DNA from: Bacteroidales bacterium
GTDB lineage: Bacteria; Bacteroidota; Bacteroidia; Bacteroidales; Tenuifilaceae
Reading direction: 5' to 3'
NCBI GenBank assembly: GCA_025361485.1
Contig: JANYLA010000050.1
Location: 1 to 64,000 of the forward strand
DNA: 64,000 nt
The stretch's first letter is position 1; each line of letters starts with the position of its first letter. The translations under genes were made by a program, and so were the position numbers. Under the pieces are notes generated by a model that searched no databases, was not told the origin of the DNA, and worked only from the letters and a program-made list of their open reading frames with translations. Below are positions 36,716 through 44,835 of the stretch, piece after piece.

Positions 36716-38533
36716 ATGCCCAATAAAATAAATATTTTTAGTTTGATTTTTTTATCTTTTGTAATCTCCTTTAGTAGCAGTTTTGCACAAATATCACCAG
36801 GAGAATTATCGAAAGTGCATTCCCATTTAGAAGGAATGACAAACTGCACACAATGTCATGTTTTAGGCTCAAAGGTGTCGAATGATAAATGCCTTGCTTG
36901 CCATTCCGAAGTTAAAGAGCGTATTAACCAACAAAAAGGATATCATTCATCAATTGAGGTAAAAGGGAAGGATTGTGTTAGCTGTCATAATGACCATCAT
37001 GGTAAAAATTTTCAAATTGTACATTTCGATGAGCTGCAATTCCAGCATAACCTAACAGGCTTTAAGCTTGAAGGAAAGCACAGCACAAAGAAATGCAACG
37101 ATTGTCATACTGCAAAAAACATTCCCAACGAAAAGATTAAAAATAAGTCATTTACCTTTCTTGGATTAAATACCCAATGTTTATCGTGCCATGTTGACTA
37201 TCACCAAAAAACACTTCCAAGCACTTGTGCTGACTGTCATGGCAATGAATCCTTTAAACCTGCTTCAAAATTTAGCCATGCTACTACAAAATTCCCGCTA
37301 ATAGGGAAACATCAAACTGTCGATTGTGCAAAATGCCATAAGATTGAGACAAAAGAGGGCAAGAATTTTCAGAATTTCAAAGGGGTTCAGTTTACCAATT
37401 GCACTAGCTGTCATAAAGATGTTCATGATAATAAATTTGGACAAAACTGTCGCCAATGCCATACCGAATCTTCTTTTCACGATATCAAAGGGACAAGTGG
37501 CTTTGATCATAGTAAGACCAATTTCAAATTGGAAGAAAAACATCTTAGCGTTAGCTGTAAATCATGCCATAAAACGAAATATACCGATCCTATTAAGCAC
37601 AATCAATGTATAGATTGCCATACAGATTATCATAGCGGACAATTTGCTCAATTAGGCGTATCGCCCGATTGCGCAAAATGCCATACGGTTAAAGGATTTG
37701 CTGAGGCAAATTTCACCATTGAGCAACACAATCTTGGCCCTTTTAAGCTAGAGGGATTACATCAAACCACAACTTGTTCAGCCTGCCACAAGAAAACCGA
37801 AAAATGGAATTTTAGAGAGATTGGAAAAACGTGCACCGATTGTCATACAGATTATCATAATGGTCAATTTACAAAATTAGGTTTACAGCCCAATTGCTCC
37901 GATTGTCATTCGACCAAAGGTTTTACAGAAGCCAGTTATTCCATTGCTCAACACAACCAAACTGCATTTAAATTGCAAGGTTCTCATGCAGCAACTCCAT
38001 GCTTTGAGTGTCACAAAAAAGAAGAGAAATGGAATTTTAGAAGCATTGGAAAAACGTGCACCGATTGTCACACAAATATTCATCAATCCTATATACCAGA
38101 GAAATATTTTCCTAATCAAAATTGCACCAAATGCCATACTGAAAACAACTGGAATAGCGTAACTTTCGATCATGCACAAACAAATTTTAAACTAACTGGT
38201 GCTCACTCAACAACTTCCTGTAGATCATGTCACTTTGGAAAAAAATTAGAAGGACATGACCTTCAAAAATTCACAGGACTATCAAATACCTGTAGTAGTT
38301 GTCATACTGATCATCATTTTCGACAATTTGAAAAAAATGGCAGCACAAATTGTACCGAATGCCATACCACAGAGAGCTGGAATGCAAAAGGTTTTGATCA
38401 TAATAAAACTGCATTCAAACTTGATGGAGAGCATCAAAATGTTGCTTGCACTAAGTGTCATAAACCGACTACGGATCAGAAATTTATTGTTTACAAAATA
38501 AAAGAATTCAAATGCGAATCCTGTCACTTATAA
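36716..38533 (+). CDS. Exported multihaem cytochrome c, 23 CXXCH motifs
   Basis: The 605-residue protein starts with a cleavable signal peptide (about 1-25, ending SSSFAQ) and contains 23 CXXCH haem-attachment motifs with regularly spaced free histidines that can be sixth ligands. The pattern of short motifs such as CTDCHTDYHNGQF resembles the cytochrome c3/c7-type multihaem fold. Internal repeats are visible: KLEGLHQTTTCSACHKK and KLQGSHAATPCFECHKK, each followed by KWNFR. It should be a soluble periplasmic electron carrier. It is 20 bp after the oxidoreductase gene and overlaps the next cytochrome gene by 22 bp, so all are one transcript. Confidence 0.93.
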   Translation: MPNKINIFSLIFLSFVISFSSSFAQISPGELSKVHSHLEGMTNCTQCHVLGSKVSNDKCLACHSEVKERINQQKGYHSSIEVKGKDCVSCHNDHHGKNFQIVHFDELQFQHNLTGFKLEGKHSTKKCNDCHTAKNIPNEKIKNKSFTFLGLNTQCLSCHVDYHQKTLPSTCADCHGNESFKPASKFSHATTKFPLIGKHQTVDCAKCHKIETKEGKNFQNFKGVQFTNCTSCHKDVHDNKFGQNCRQCHTESSFHDIKGTSGFDHSKTNFKLEEKHLSVSCKSCHKTKYTDPIKHNQCIDCHTDYHSGQFAQLGVSPDCAKCHTVKGFAEANFTIEQHNLGPFKLEGLHQTTTCSACHKKTEKWNFREIGKTCTDCHTDYHNGQFTKLGLQPNCSDCHSTKGFTEASYSIAQHNQTAFKLQGSHAATPCFECHKKEEKWNFRSIGKTCTDCHTNIHQSYIPEKYFPNQNCTKCHTENNWNSVTFDHAQTNFKLTGAHSTTSCRSCHFGKKLEGHDLQKFTGLSNTCSSCHTDHHFRQFEKNGSTNCTECHTTESWNAKGFDHNKTAFKLDGEHQNVACTKCHKPTTDQKFIVYKIKEFKCESCHL

Positions 38534-40401
38534 TTATCGCCATTTCAGTATTCCTGATTGCATGGTTCATTCCCTCGCCTCATGGTGCTGATTTTAAGAT
38601 TAGCTGTAATGTTTGCCACAGCCCAAAAGGATGGAAGTTAGATAAGGATATCTATTCTTTTAATCATTCTAAAACAAAACTTCCCTTGTTGGGGCAACAT
38701 ACAAAAACCGATTGCAAGCTGTGTCATCCTACTTTAGTTTTCTCTGAAGCAAAGGCTGAATGTGTATCTTGCCATAAGGATGTGCATGAATCCTCGGTTG
38801 GACCTGAGTGTAATCGATGCCACACCAATAATTCTTGGTTAGTACAGGACATAACCAGAGTTCATCAGCAAAGCCGTTTCCCTTTAGTTGGCGTTCACTC
38901 TACGGTTGATTGTAACCAATGTCATAAGTCTGAAACATTTCTGAAATTTGAAGTATTGGGAGCTGATTGTTTTAGCTGCCATAGCGATTTGTATGCTGCT
39001 ACAACTCAGCCTAACCATAAATCATCAGAATTTTCCACACAATGTAATGATTGTCATAGTATTTATTCAAAGAACTGGAGCGGCACAAATTTTAATCACA
39101 ATTTCTTTCCTCTAAAGCAAGGTCATGAAGGCGTTGCGTGTTTAAAATGCCATACAAACGGACAGTTTACAAAGATTCCTACAGAATGTTTTACATGCCA
39201 TCAAACGGACTACAATACAACTTCAAATCCCAATCACTTAGCCGCAAATTTTCCAACAACCTGTATTTCTTGTCATACAATATCACCAGGTTGGAAGCCA
39301 ACTTCTTTTAACCATTCTAATTTCCCGCTTACACAAGGTCATGCTCTAACTGACTGTGCAAAATGCCATGTAAATGGGAATTATTCGAATATCCCAACTG
39401 ATTGTTTTACATGTCATCAAACTGATTACAATGCAACAACAAACCCGAACCATCAATCGGCAAATTTCCCTACAAACTGTATTTCTTGTCATACAACATC
39501 ACCAGGTTGGAAGCCAACTTCTTTTAGTCATTCTAATTTTCCCCTTACTCAAGGTCATGCTCTAACCGATTGTGCAAAATGCCATGTAAATGGGAATTAT
39601 TCGAATACCCCTACTGATTGTTTCGTATGCCATCAAACAGATTATAATGCAACTACAAACCCAAATCATAAAGCCGTTAATTTCCCGACAACATGTAGTA
39701 CTTGCCATACAACTACCCCTGGATGGAAACCTGCTACCTTTAATCACACTAACTTCCCGCTTACTCAAGGACATGCAATTACCGATTGTGCAAAATGCCA
39801 TGTGAACGGTAATTATTCAAATACTCCAACTGACTGTTTTACATGCCATCAAACTGATTATAATTCAACTATAAATCCCAATCATAAAGCCGTTAATTTT
39901 CCGACAACCTGTAGTACTTGCCATACAACTACTCCTGGATGGAAACCTGCTACCTTTGATCACTCAAGTTTTCCGCTTAGTCAGGGCCATGCAATAACTG
40001 ATTGTGCAAAATGTCATGTGAATGGAAATTATACAAACGTTGCAAAGGATTGTATTACTTGCCATCAAGCTAATTACAATGCAACTAGTAATCCAATACA
40101 TTCCGCTTTAAACTTCTCAACCGTTTGTACTGAATGTCATACAACAACACCTGGATGGAAACCTGCAAGCTATAAACTTCACGATGCGTTATCTTTTCCA
40201 ATTTATTCTGGAAGTCACCGTGGGCAGTGGTCTAGCTGTATCGATTGCCATTCAAACACAAGTAATTATAAGGCTTTTAGCTGTACCAATTGCCATGAAC
40301 ATAATAAAACAGATATGGATCAGAAGCATAGCGGAGAAAGTGGCTACACTTATTCCAGTACAGCCTGCTTACGCTGCCACCCTAGAGGTTCTTCAAAATG
40401 A
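38512..40401 (+). CDS. Membrane-anchored cytochrome c, 25 CXXCH motifs, tandem array
   Basis: The 629-residue protein has an N-terminal hydrophobic anchor (about 3-20) followed by IPSPHG, which looks uncleaved. It has 25 CXXCH motifs. The head (7 motifs) is followed by five tandem 72-residue units (39136-40215 in DNA), each with three CXXCH motifs and three extra histidines, then a three-motif tail ending CLRCHPRGSSK. The 1:1 ratio of extra histidines to haems in the array fits bis-His ligation. It overlaps the previous gene by 22 bp and the next by 4 bp. Likely role: a long periplasmic electron-conducting chain tethered to the inner membrane. Confidence 0.93.
   Translation: MRILSLIIIAISVFLIAWFIPSPHGADFKISCNVCHSPKGWKLDKDIYSFNHSKTKLPLLGQHTKTDCKLCHPTLVFSEAKAECVSCHKDVHESSVGPECNRCHTNNSWLVQDITRVHQQSRFPLVGVHSTVDCNQCHKSETFLKFEVLGADCFSCHSDLYAATTQPNHKSSEFSTQCNDCHSIYSKNWSGTNFNHNFFPLKQGHEGVACLKCHTNGQFTKIPTECFTCHQTDYNTTSNPNHLAANFPTTCISCHTISPGWKPTSFNHSNFPLTQGHALTDCAKCHVNGNYSNIPTDCFTCHQTDYNATTNPNHQSANFPTNCISCHTTSPGWKPTSFSHSNFPLTQGHALTDCAKCHVNGNYSNTPTDCFVCHQTDYNATTNPNHKAVNFPTTCSTCHTTTPGWKPATFNHTNFPLTQGHAITDCAKCHVNGNYSNTPTDCFTCHQTDYNSTINPNHKAVNFPTTCSTCHTTTPGWKPATFDHSSFPLSQGHAITDCAKCHVNGNYTNVAKDCITCHQANYNATSNPIHSALNFSTVCTECHTTTPGWKPASYKLHDALSFPIYSGSHRGQWSSCIDCHSNTSNYKAFSCTNCHEHNKTDMDQKHSGESGYTYSSTACLRCHPRGSSK
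39136..40215 (+). repeat. Five tandem 216-bp units encoding three-haem modules
   Basis: Unit starts lie at 39136, 39352, 39568, 39784 and 40000, exactly 216 bp apart. Units 2 and 3, and 3 and 4, are very similar at the DNA level, pointing to recent in-frame amplification. The last unit diverges towards its end, where the array meets the tail. Each encodes 72 residues with three CXXCH motifs. Confidence 0.9.
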
Positions 40402-41438
40402 GAAAGAATAATACAATAACTCTTTTTTTAATCATCGGCGCAGCTGTGCTTATGATTGCTTGGTTTATTCCGTCACCACATGGGGATGATTTTAAGATAA
40501 GCTGTAATGTATGCCATAGTTCAAAAGGATGGTATGTTGATAAGGAGATTTATTCCTTTAATCACGATAAAACAAAAATGCCATTGTTCGGGCAACACAT
40601 CAAAGCAGATTGCAAAAGATGTCATCCAACGTTGATTTTTTCTGAAGCGAAAACGGATTGTATATCATGTCATAAAGATGTACACGAATCATCCGTAGGA
40701 CCCGATTGTAATCGCTGTCATTCAACTAACTCATGGCTAGTCGAAAACATTACTAAAATCCACCAGCAAAGCCGATTCCCTCTGGTTGGAATCCATTCCA
40801 CCGTTGATTGTTACAAATGCCATAAATCGGAAACATTTCTACGATTTGAGGCTATTGGAACCGATTGTTATAGCTGTCATAGTGCCATTTACTCTGCCAC
40901 AACCCAGCCAAACCACGTATCATCTGGTTTTTCGCAGCGATGTGATGAGTGCCATAATATCTATTCAAAAGAATGGAAAGGAGAAGGTTTTAACCATAAA
41001 TTTTTCCCTCTTACACAGGGGCATGCAATTTCAAGCTGTGAAACCTGTCATACAAATGGAAACTATTCAAATCTATCAAAAGCATGCGTTGATTGCCACC
41101 AAACAGATTATAATACAGCATCGAATCCAAATCATCAATCATTAAACTTTCCTACAACATGTAACGATTGTCATTCAACTCAAGTTGGTTGGAAACCTGC
41201 TGCTTATAAACAACACGACAGCCAATATTTTCCTATCTATTCAGGAGCACACAATGGAAGATGGGCTAACTGTACTGATTGCCATTCCAATACGAGCAAC
41301 TACACTATTTTTAGCTGTACCGATTGCCACGAACACAATAAAGCGTCAATGGATAGTAAGCACGATGGAGAAAGTGGATATTCTTACACTAGCTCGGCAT
41401 GTTTGCATTGTCATCCGAGGGGAAGTTCTGAAAAATAG
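40398..41438 (+). CDS. Membrane-anchored cytochrome c, 13 CXXCH motifs
   Basis: The 346-residue protein is a close paralogue of the preceding one: same anchor with WFIPSPHG, same seven-motif head, same tail ending CLHCHPRGSSEK. It has only one three-haem unit (from about 41034) against five, and 13 CXXCH motifs against 25. The difference of 12 motifs equals four units. The start codon overlaps the stop codon of the previous gene by 4 bp. It probably works in the same electron pathway, as a shorter connector or for a different partner. Confidence 0.93.
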   Translation: MRKNNTITLFLIIGAAVLMIAWFIPSPHGDDFKISCNVCHSSKGWYVDKEIYSFNHDKTKMPLFGQHIKADCKRCHPTLIFSEAKTDCISCHKDVHESSVGPDCNRCHSTNSWLVENITKIHQQSRFPLVGIHSTVDCYKCHKSETFLRFEAIGTDCYSCHSAIYSATTQPNHVSSGFSQRCDECHNIYSKEWKGEGFNHKFFPLTQGHAISSCETCHTNGNYSNLSKACVDCHQTDYNTASNPNHQSLNFPTTCNDCHSTQVGWKPAAYKQHDSQYFPIYSGAHNGRWANCTDCHSNTSNYTIFSCTDCHEHNKASMDSKHDGESGYSYTSSACLHCHPRGSSEK

Positions 41439-41456
41439 TTATTAATTTTTTTTACT

Positions 41457-43067
41457 ATGAGGTATTTAATCCTTGCATCTCTGATTATCATTTTTGCTGA
41501 GAATTCGAACGCACAAAAAAATGGCGAAACAGCAACTGGAAAAGTAAGTTACGTCAGTTCGCAGAATGTGTACGTAAAATTTGAATCGACTAAAAACATC
41601 TCTATTGGAGATACTCTTTTTGTAACAAGCGAAAACTTGTCAATACCAGCGCTGATAGTAACCAACATGTCATCTACATCTTGCGTATGCTCATCCATTG
41701 CAGGAGTTAATATAAATCTTGCATTGGAGATAGTTGCTAAGCATAGAGATAAAACAGCAAAAGTTATGAACAAGATCGCTGTAATTAAAGATAATAAATT
41801 GCCTCCATCTCATGAAGCCAAGGATAGCGTTTCGAATGTAAAAACAAAGCAAAGTGAGTTTAAAGAGAAGATTAATGGGAGTATTTCAGCATCGTCATAT
41901 TCAAATTTCTCTAGCATTAACACAACGAACTCAAACAGATTTCAATACAATCTTACGTTAAACGCTTTGAATATCAACAATTCAAGATTGTCTTTCGAAA
42001 CGTATACCTCTTTTAGATATAATCAAAACGAATGGAACTTGGTTAAAAAGGATATTTTTCATGCCCTAAGATTCTATAGCCTCAACGTTAAATACGATAT
42101 AACGAAGAACACCCAATTTAGCTTTGGCCGAAGGGTTAATTCAAAAATATCCAGCATTGGTGCAATAGATGGCGTTCAATTTGAAACCAAGATCAATCGG
42201 TTTTCGCTAGGTGCTTTTTTGGGTTCAAGACCCAACTATATCGATTATAATTTCGATTTAACGCTGCCTCAATTTGGTGCTTACATTGCTCATAGCTTTA
42301 AAATGTCGAATGGTGAAATGCAAAATACATTTGCGTTGGTCAACCAGATGAATAACTCCAAAACCGATAGGCGATTCGCTTACTTTCAGCACAGTAACTC
42401 ACTGATAAAAAATCTGTATTTCTACAGCTCATTTGAAATAGATCTATACAAGAACATAAATAACAAAGCACAAAATACCTTCTCGCTTACAAGCTCCTAT
42501 TTGTCTTTAAACTATAGGGTTTGGAAACGATTATCATTTTCAACCTCATATGATATTCGAAAAAGTGTAATTTACTATGAAACTTATAAGAATTTAATCA
42601 ACCAGTTTATCGAAACCCAAGCAAGGCAAGGGTTGAGTTTTCAGGCGAACTATAATTCATTGAAAAACATCTACTTTGGAATTAGAACTGGGTATCGTTT
42701 CCCAAGCAATAATTCAAAAGCCTCTAAAAATATTTATGGCTATGTTACTTTTAGCCGAATACCAATCTTAAACATCTCAACCACATTGGCTACCACGTGG
42801 TTACAATCAGATTATTTGACTGGTAAAATTTATTATATGAATATGTCGCGTGAGTTTTTTCACGGAAAATTTTATTCGGAATTAGGTTATCAGTATGTTG
42901 ATTACAACTTTGGAGGAGCGCTAACCTCATTAAAACAAAATATAGCAGACATTAGCATCTCGTGGAGAATATACAAGAAATTATCGAGTTCTATAAAGTT
43001 TGAAGAGACTTTTGAAAACAGGACCCGTTATAGCCGTTTGAATTTTCAGATCATTCAAAGATTTTAA
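41457..43067 (+). CDS. Outer-membrane beta-barrel protein of the cytochrome cluster
   Basis: The 536-residue protein has a signal peptide (about 1-19), an N-terminal small beta domain (about 20-100; TGKVSYVSSQNVYVKFE looks like an SH3-like fold), a charged linker, and a C-terminal region (about 135-536) of alternating amphipathic strands rich in Tyr, Phe and Asn that ends in Phe. These features point to an outer-membrane barrel. It lies 18 bp after the last cytochrome gene and is the last gene of the cluster. By analogy with porin-cytochrome conduits it could hold a cytochrome in the outer membrane, but no sequence identity with MtrB-type porins can be claimed by eye. Confidence 0.75.
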   Translation: MRYLILASLIIIFAENSNAQKNGETATGKVSYVSSQNVYVKFESTKNISIGDTLFVTSENLSIPALIVTNMSSTSCVCSSIAGVNINLALEIVAKHRDKTAKVMNKIAVIKDNKLPPSHEAKDSVSNVKTKQSEFKEKINGSISASSYSNFSSINTTNSNRFQYNLTLNALNINNSRLSFETYTSFRYNQNEWNLVKKDIFHALRFYSLNVKYDITKNTQFSFGRRVNSKISSIGAIDGVQFETKINRFSLGAFLGSRPNYIDYNFDLTLPQFGAYIAHSFKMSNGEMQNTFALVNQMNNSKTDRRFAYFQHSNSLIKNLYFYSSFEIDLYKNINNKAQNTFSLTSSYLSLNYRVWKRLSFSTSYDIRKSVIYYETYKNLINQFIETQARQGLSFQANYNSLKNIYFGIRTGYRFPSNNSKASKNIYGYVTFSRIPILNISTTLATTWLQSDYLTGKIYYMNMSREFFHGKFYSELGYQYVDYNFGGALTSLKQNIADISISWRIYKKLSSSIKFEETFENRTRYSRLNFQIIQRF

Positions 43068-43075
43068 TGCCAGAC

Positions 43076-43103
43076 TTGAAATATTAATCTTTTATTACCT
43101 TTG
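43076..43103 (+). promoter_or_regulatory. Bacteroidota-type promoter for the 43175 lipoprotein gene
   Basis: TTG at 43076-43078 is followed after 17 bases by TACCTTTG (43096-43103), an exact -7 match, 71 bp before the start codon. A 7-bp hairpin (43128-43134/43140-43146) lies in the leader. The gene is therefore probably transcribed separately from the cytochrome cluster. Confidence 0.5.
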
Positions 43104-43174
43104 AATTTATATAAATAATTTACTTACAACTTATTGATAATAAGTTATGTTTTATATTTATTAAGAAACACATT

Positions 43175-43600
43175 ATGAAAAAACCGATTGTTAACCTACT
43201 CATTTCCTTATTACTGATTTTTATTATAACAAGTTGCAAACTTGATGGGAGTAGTTATACAAACGCACCTGTTATTATTCCTTTGACCAATTGGGAACTA
43301 CCCGATACATCAAAAGTATCTACTCCATTCGGCTTAACGTTGAATGCATCATTAACAAGTAGTTGTACTCATAATCTTGTATTTGGGGTTAATGAAGTTG
43401 CAAACTTTAAAAAAAAGGCCTTTGCTACTGCTGTGTACGAAAATAGCGGAGAGAACTGTAATCCAGTTGAATTACCATTTGATTCAACAATAGTTATCAC
43501 ACCTACATCGGCAGGAAAATACTATTACTATTTTTTAACCCTTGATGAAGAAAAGAAAGCGTTGATCTACTCTGTTGATTCAATAATTATTATTCCTTAA
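43175..43600 (+). CDS. Hypothetical lipoprotein
   Basis: The 141-residue protein has a lipoprotein signal peptide with lipobox IITSC (Cys about 21). The rest is beta-rich, with LTSSCTHNLVFGVNEV in the middle and GKYYYYFLTLDEEKKALIYSVDSIIIIP at the end as recognisable stretches; the whole could be a single Ig-like or C2-like sandwich. Two further cysteines could form a disulfide. I do not recognise a family. It follows the beta-barrel gene of the cytochrome cluster by 107 bp but has its own promoter-like sequence, so functional linkage is uncertain. Confidence 0.6.
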   Translation: MKKPIVNLLISLLLIFIITSCKLDGSSYTNAPVIIPLTNWELPDTSKVSTPFGLTLNASLTSSCTHNLVFGVNEVANFKKKAFATAVYENSGENCNPVELPFDSTIVITPTSAGKYYYYFLTLDEEKKALIYSVDSIIIIP

Positions 43601-43632
43601 ACTGCTTGCACAGGTTTATAACTTAAATGTCA

Positions 43633-43647
43633 CGGACTGCAAGTCCG
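43633..43647. terminator. Short hairpin between convergent genes
   Basis: CGGACT (43633-43638) pairs with AGTCCG (43642-43647) across a three-base loop, between the convergent lipoprotein and tsaD genes. There is no T-run, so it may be a remnant of an interspersed palindromic repeat and not a true terminator. Confidence 0.4.
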
Positions 43648-43671
43648 CGAAAGCAAAGTAGACTTAATGCA

Positions 43672-44688
43672 CTAAAGCGGAAATCGAGCCAAAGGGATTA
43701 CGTCGTGACTCGAGAACTCTCCTTTAAGATATTTAAAGTATCCTGCAATTGCAATCATAGCGGCATTATCGGTGGTAAATCTAAACTCAGGAATGTAAAC
43801 ATTCCATCCATTTTTTTCCCCAAGTTGTGTAAGCGCTCCACGCAATCCGGAATTTGCCGACACCCCTCCTGCTATTGCAATTTCAGAAATATTTGTTGCT
43901 TTTGCTGCTTTTTCAATCTTTTCGAGAAGTATTGAAATGATGGTAAACTGCAGCGAAGCACATAAATCCTCCTTATTCTGCTCAATAAAATTAGGGTTCT
44001 CATTCAACCTGTCGCGCAGGAAGTAGAGGAACGATGTTTTTAATCCGCTAAAACTAAAATCGAGCCCTTTTTGCAAAGGCTTTGCAAATTTAAATGCATG
44101 AGGATTACCAAGGGCTGCTAACTTATCAATTACAGGGCCACCAGGATAGGACAATCCCATCACTTTAGCACATTTATCAAAAGCCTCACCTGCGGCATCA
44201 TCAATAGTTTGACCTATTATCTCCATATCAAGATAATCACGAATGACAACAAGTTGAGTGTGTCCTCCTGAAACAAGCAAGCAGAGGAATGGAAAATTAG
44301 GGTGCTTCTCAATTCCTTTATCCTTTACAAAATGAGCTAATATATGACCTTGTAAATGGTTAACACCTATTAGTGGAATACCTTGAGCAAGCGCAAACCC
44401 TTTCGCAAAGGATGAACCTACAAGCAATGAGCCAAGTAACCCAGGACCTCTTGTAAAAGCAACCGCATTCACCTCGCTTATCTTTATGTTAGCAAGTTTT
44501 AAGGCTCTATCAACAACAGGTATAATATTCGCCTGATGAGCCCGCGATGCAAGTTCAGGAACTACACCTCCATAAACTCTATGAACATCCTGATTGCTAA
44601 TCAGATTCGAAAGTAAATTTCCATCTCGAATTACTGCTGCAGAGGTATCATCGCACGATGACTCAATCCCAAGAATTACTATACTCAT
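43672..44688 (-). CDS. tsaD: tRNA N6-threonylcarbamoyladenosine synthase subunit TsaD
   Basis: TsaD transfers the threonylcarbamoyl group to A37 of tRNAs that read ANN codons, with TsaB and TsaE. The protein (338 residues from ATG 44688; a TTG lies just before it) has the ASKHA fold. The metal-binding histidines are His111 and His115 in NHLQGHILAH, and SGGHTQLV, GEAFDK and GGVSANSGLR are other family motifs. Length is standard. It is divergent from the TamB-like gene. Confidence 0.97.
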   Translation of the reverse strand: MSIVILGIESSCDDTSAAVIRDGNLLSNLISNQDVHRVYGGVVPELASRAHQANIIPVVDRALKLANIKISEVNAVAFTRGPGLLGSLLVGSSFAKGFALAQGIPLIGVNHLQGHILAHFVKDKGIEKHPNFPFLCLLVSGGHTQLVVIRDYLDMEIIGQTIDDAAGEAFDKCAKVMGLSYPGGPVIDKLAALGNPHAFKFAKPLQKGLDFSFSGLKTSFLYFLRDRLNENPNFIEQNKEDLCASLQFTIISILLEKIEKAAKATNISEIAIAGGVSANSGLRGALTQLGEKNGWNVYIPEFRFTTDNAAMIAIAGYFKYLKGEFSSHDVIPLARFPL

Positions 44689-44772
44689 CAATTATTTTTT
44701 TTACCTGACAAAAGAATTTAACAATACAAGCATTTTACTGATGTTAGCGCTACTTTTTTTTGTACTTTTCGG

Positions 44773-44835
44773 TACTTTTTGGGCATTGTTTATGATATAA
44801 CCATTTTCTAAATCGAAGCAAAAGTATCAAAAAAT
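44773..44835. repeat. Inverted repeat related to the ftsE-insert element, at the tamB start
   Basis: TACTTTT (44773-44779) pairs with AAAAGTA (44820-44826). The right arm is part of AAAAGTATCAAAAAAT (44820-44835), identical to 1269-1284 in the insert after ftsE, where the same arm pairs with a TACTTTTT arm. Two further TACTTTT-type sequences lie just upstream (44752-44770). The repeat overlaps the predicted first codons of the TamB-like protein. Confidence 0.5.

Noticed and set aside
37298-38527. Several open frames on both strands over the cytochrome genes
   Set aside because: They are shadows caused by codon patterns of the Cys-x-x-Cys-His-rich genes; the forward frames with haem motifs explain the region fully.
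39136-40215. Regular repeats that could suggest a CRISPR array or a minisatellite
   Set aside because: The 216-bp period is in frame and encodes three-haem units of a cytochrome; there are no short identical repeats separated by unique spacers and no cas genes.
43627-43935. Plus-strand open frame of 102 codons
   Set aside because: Antisense to the 3' end of tsaD, which is clearly coding on the minus strand.
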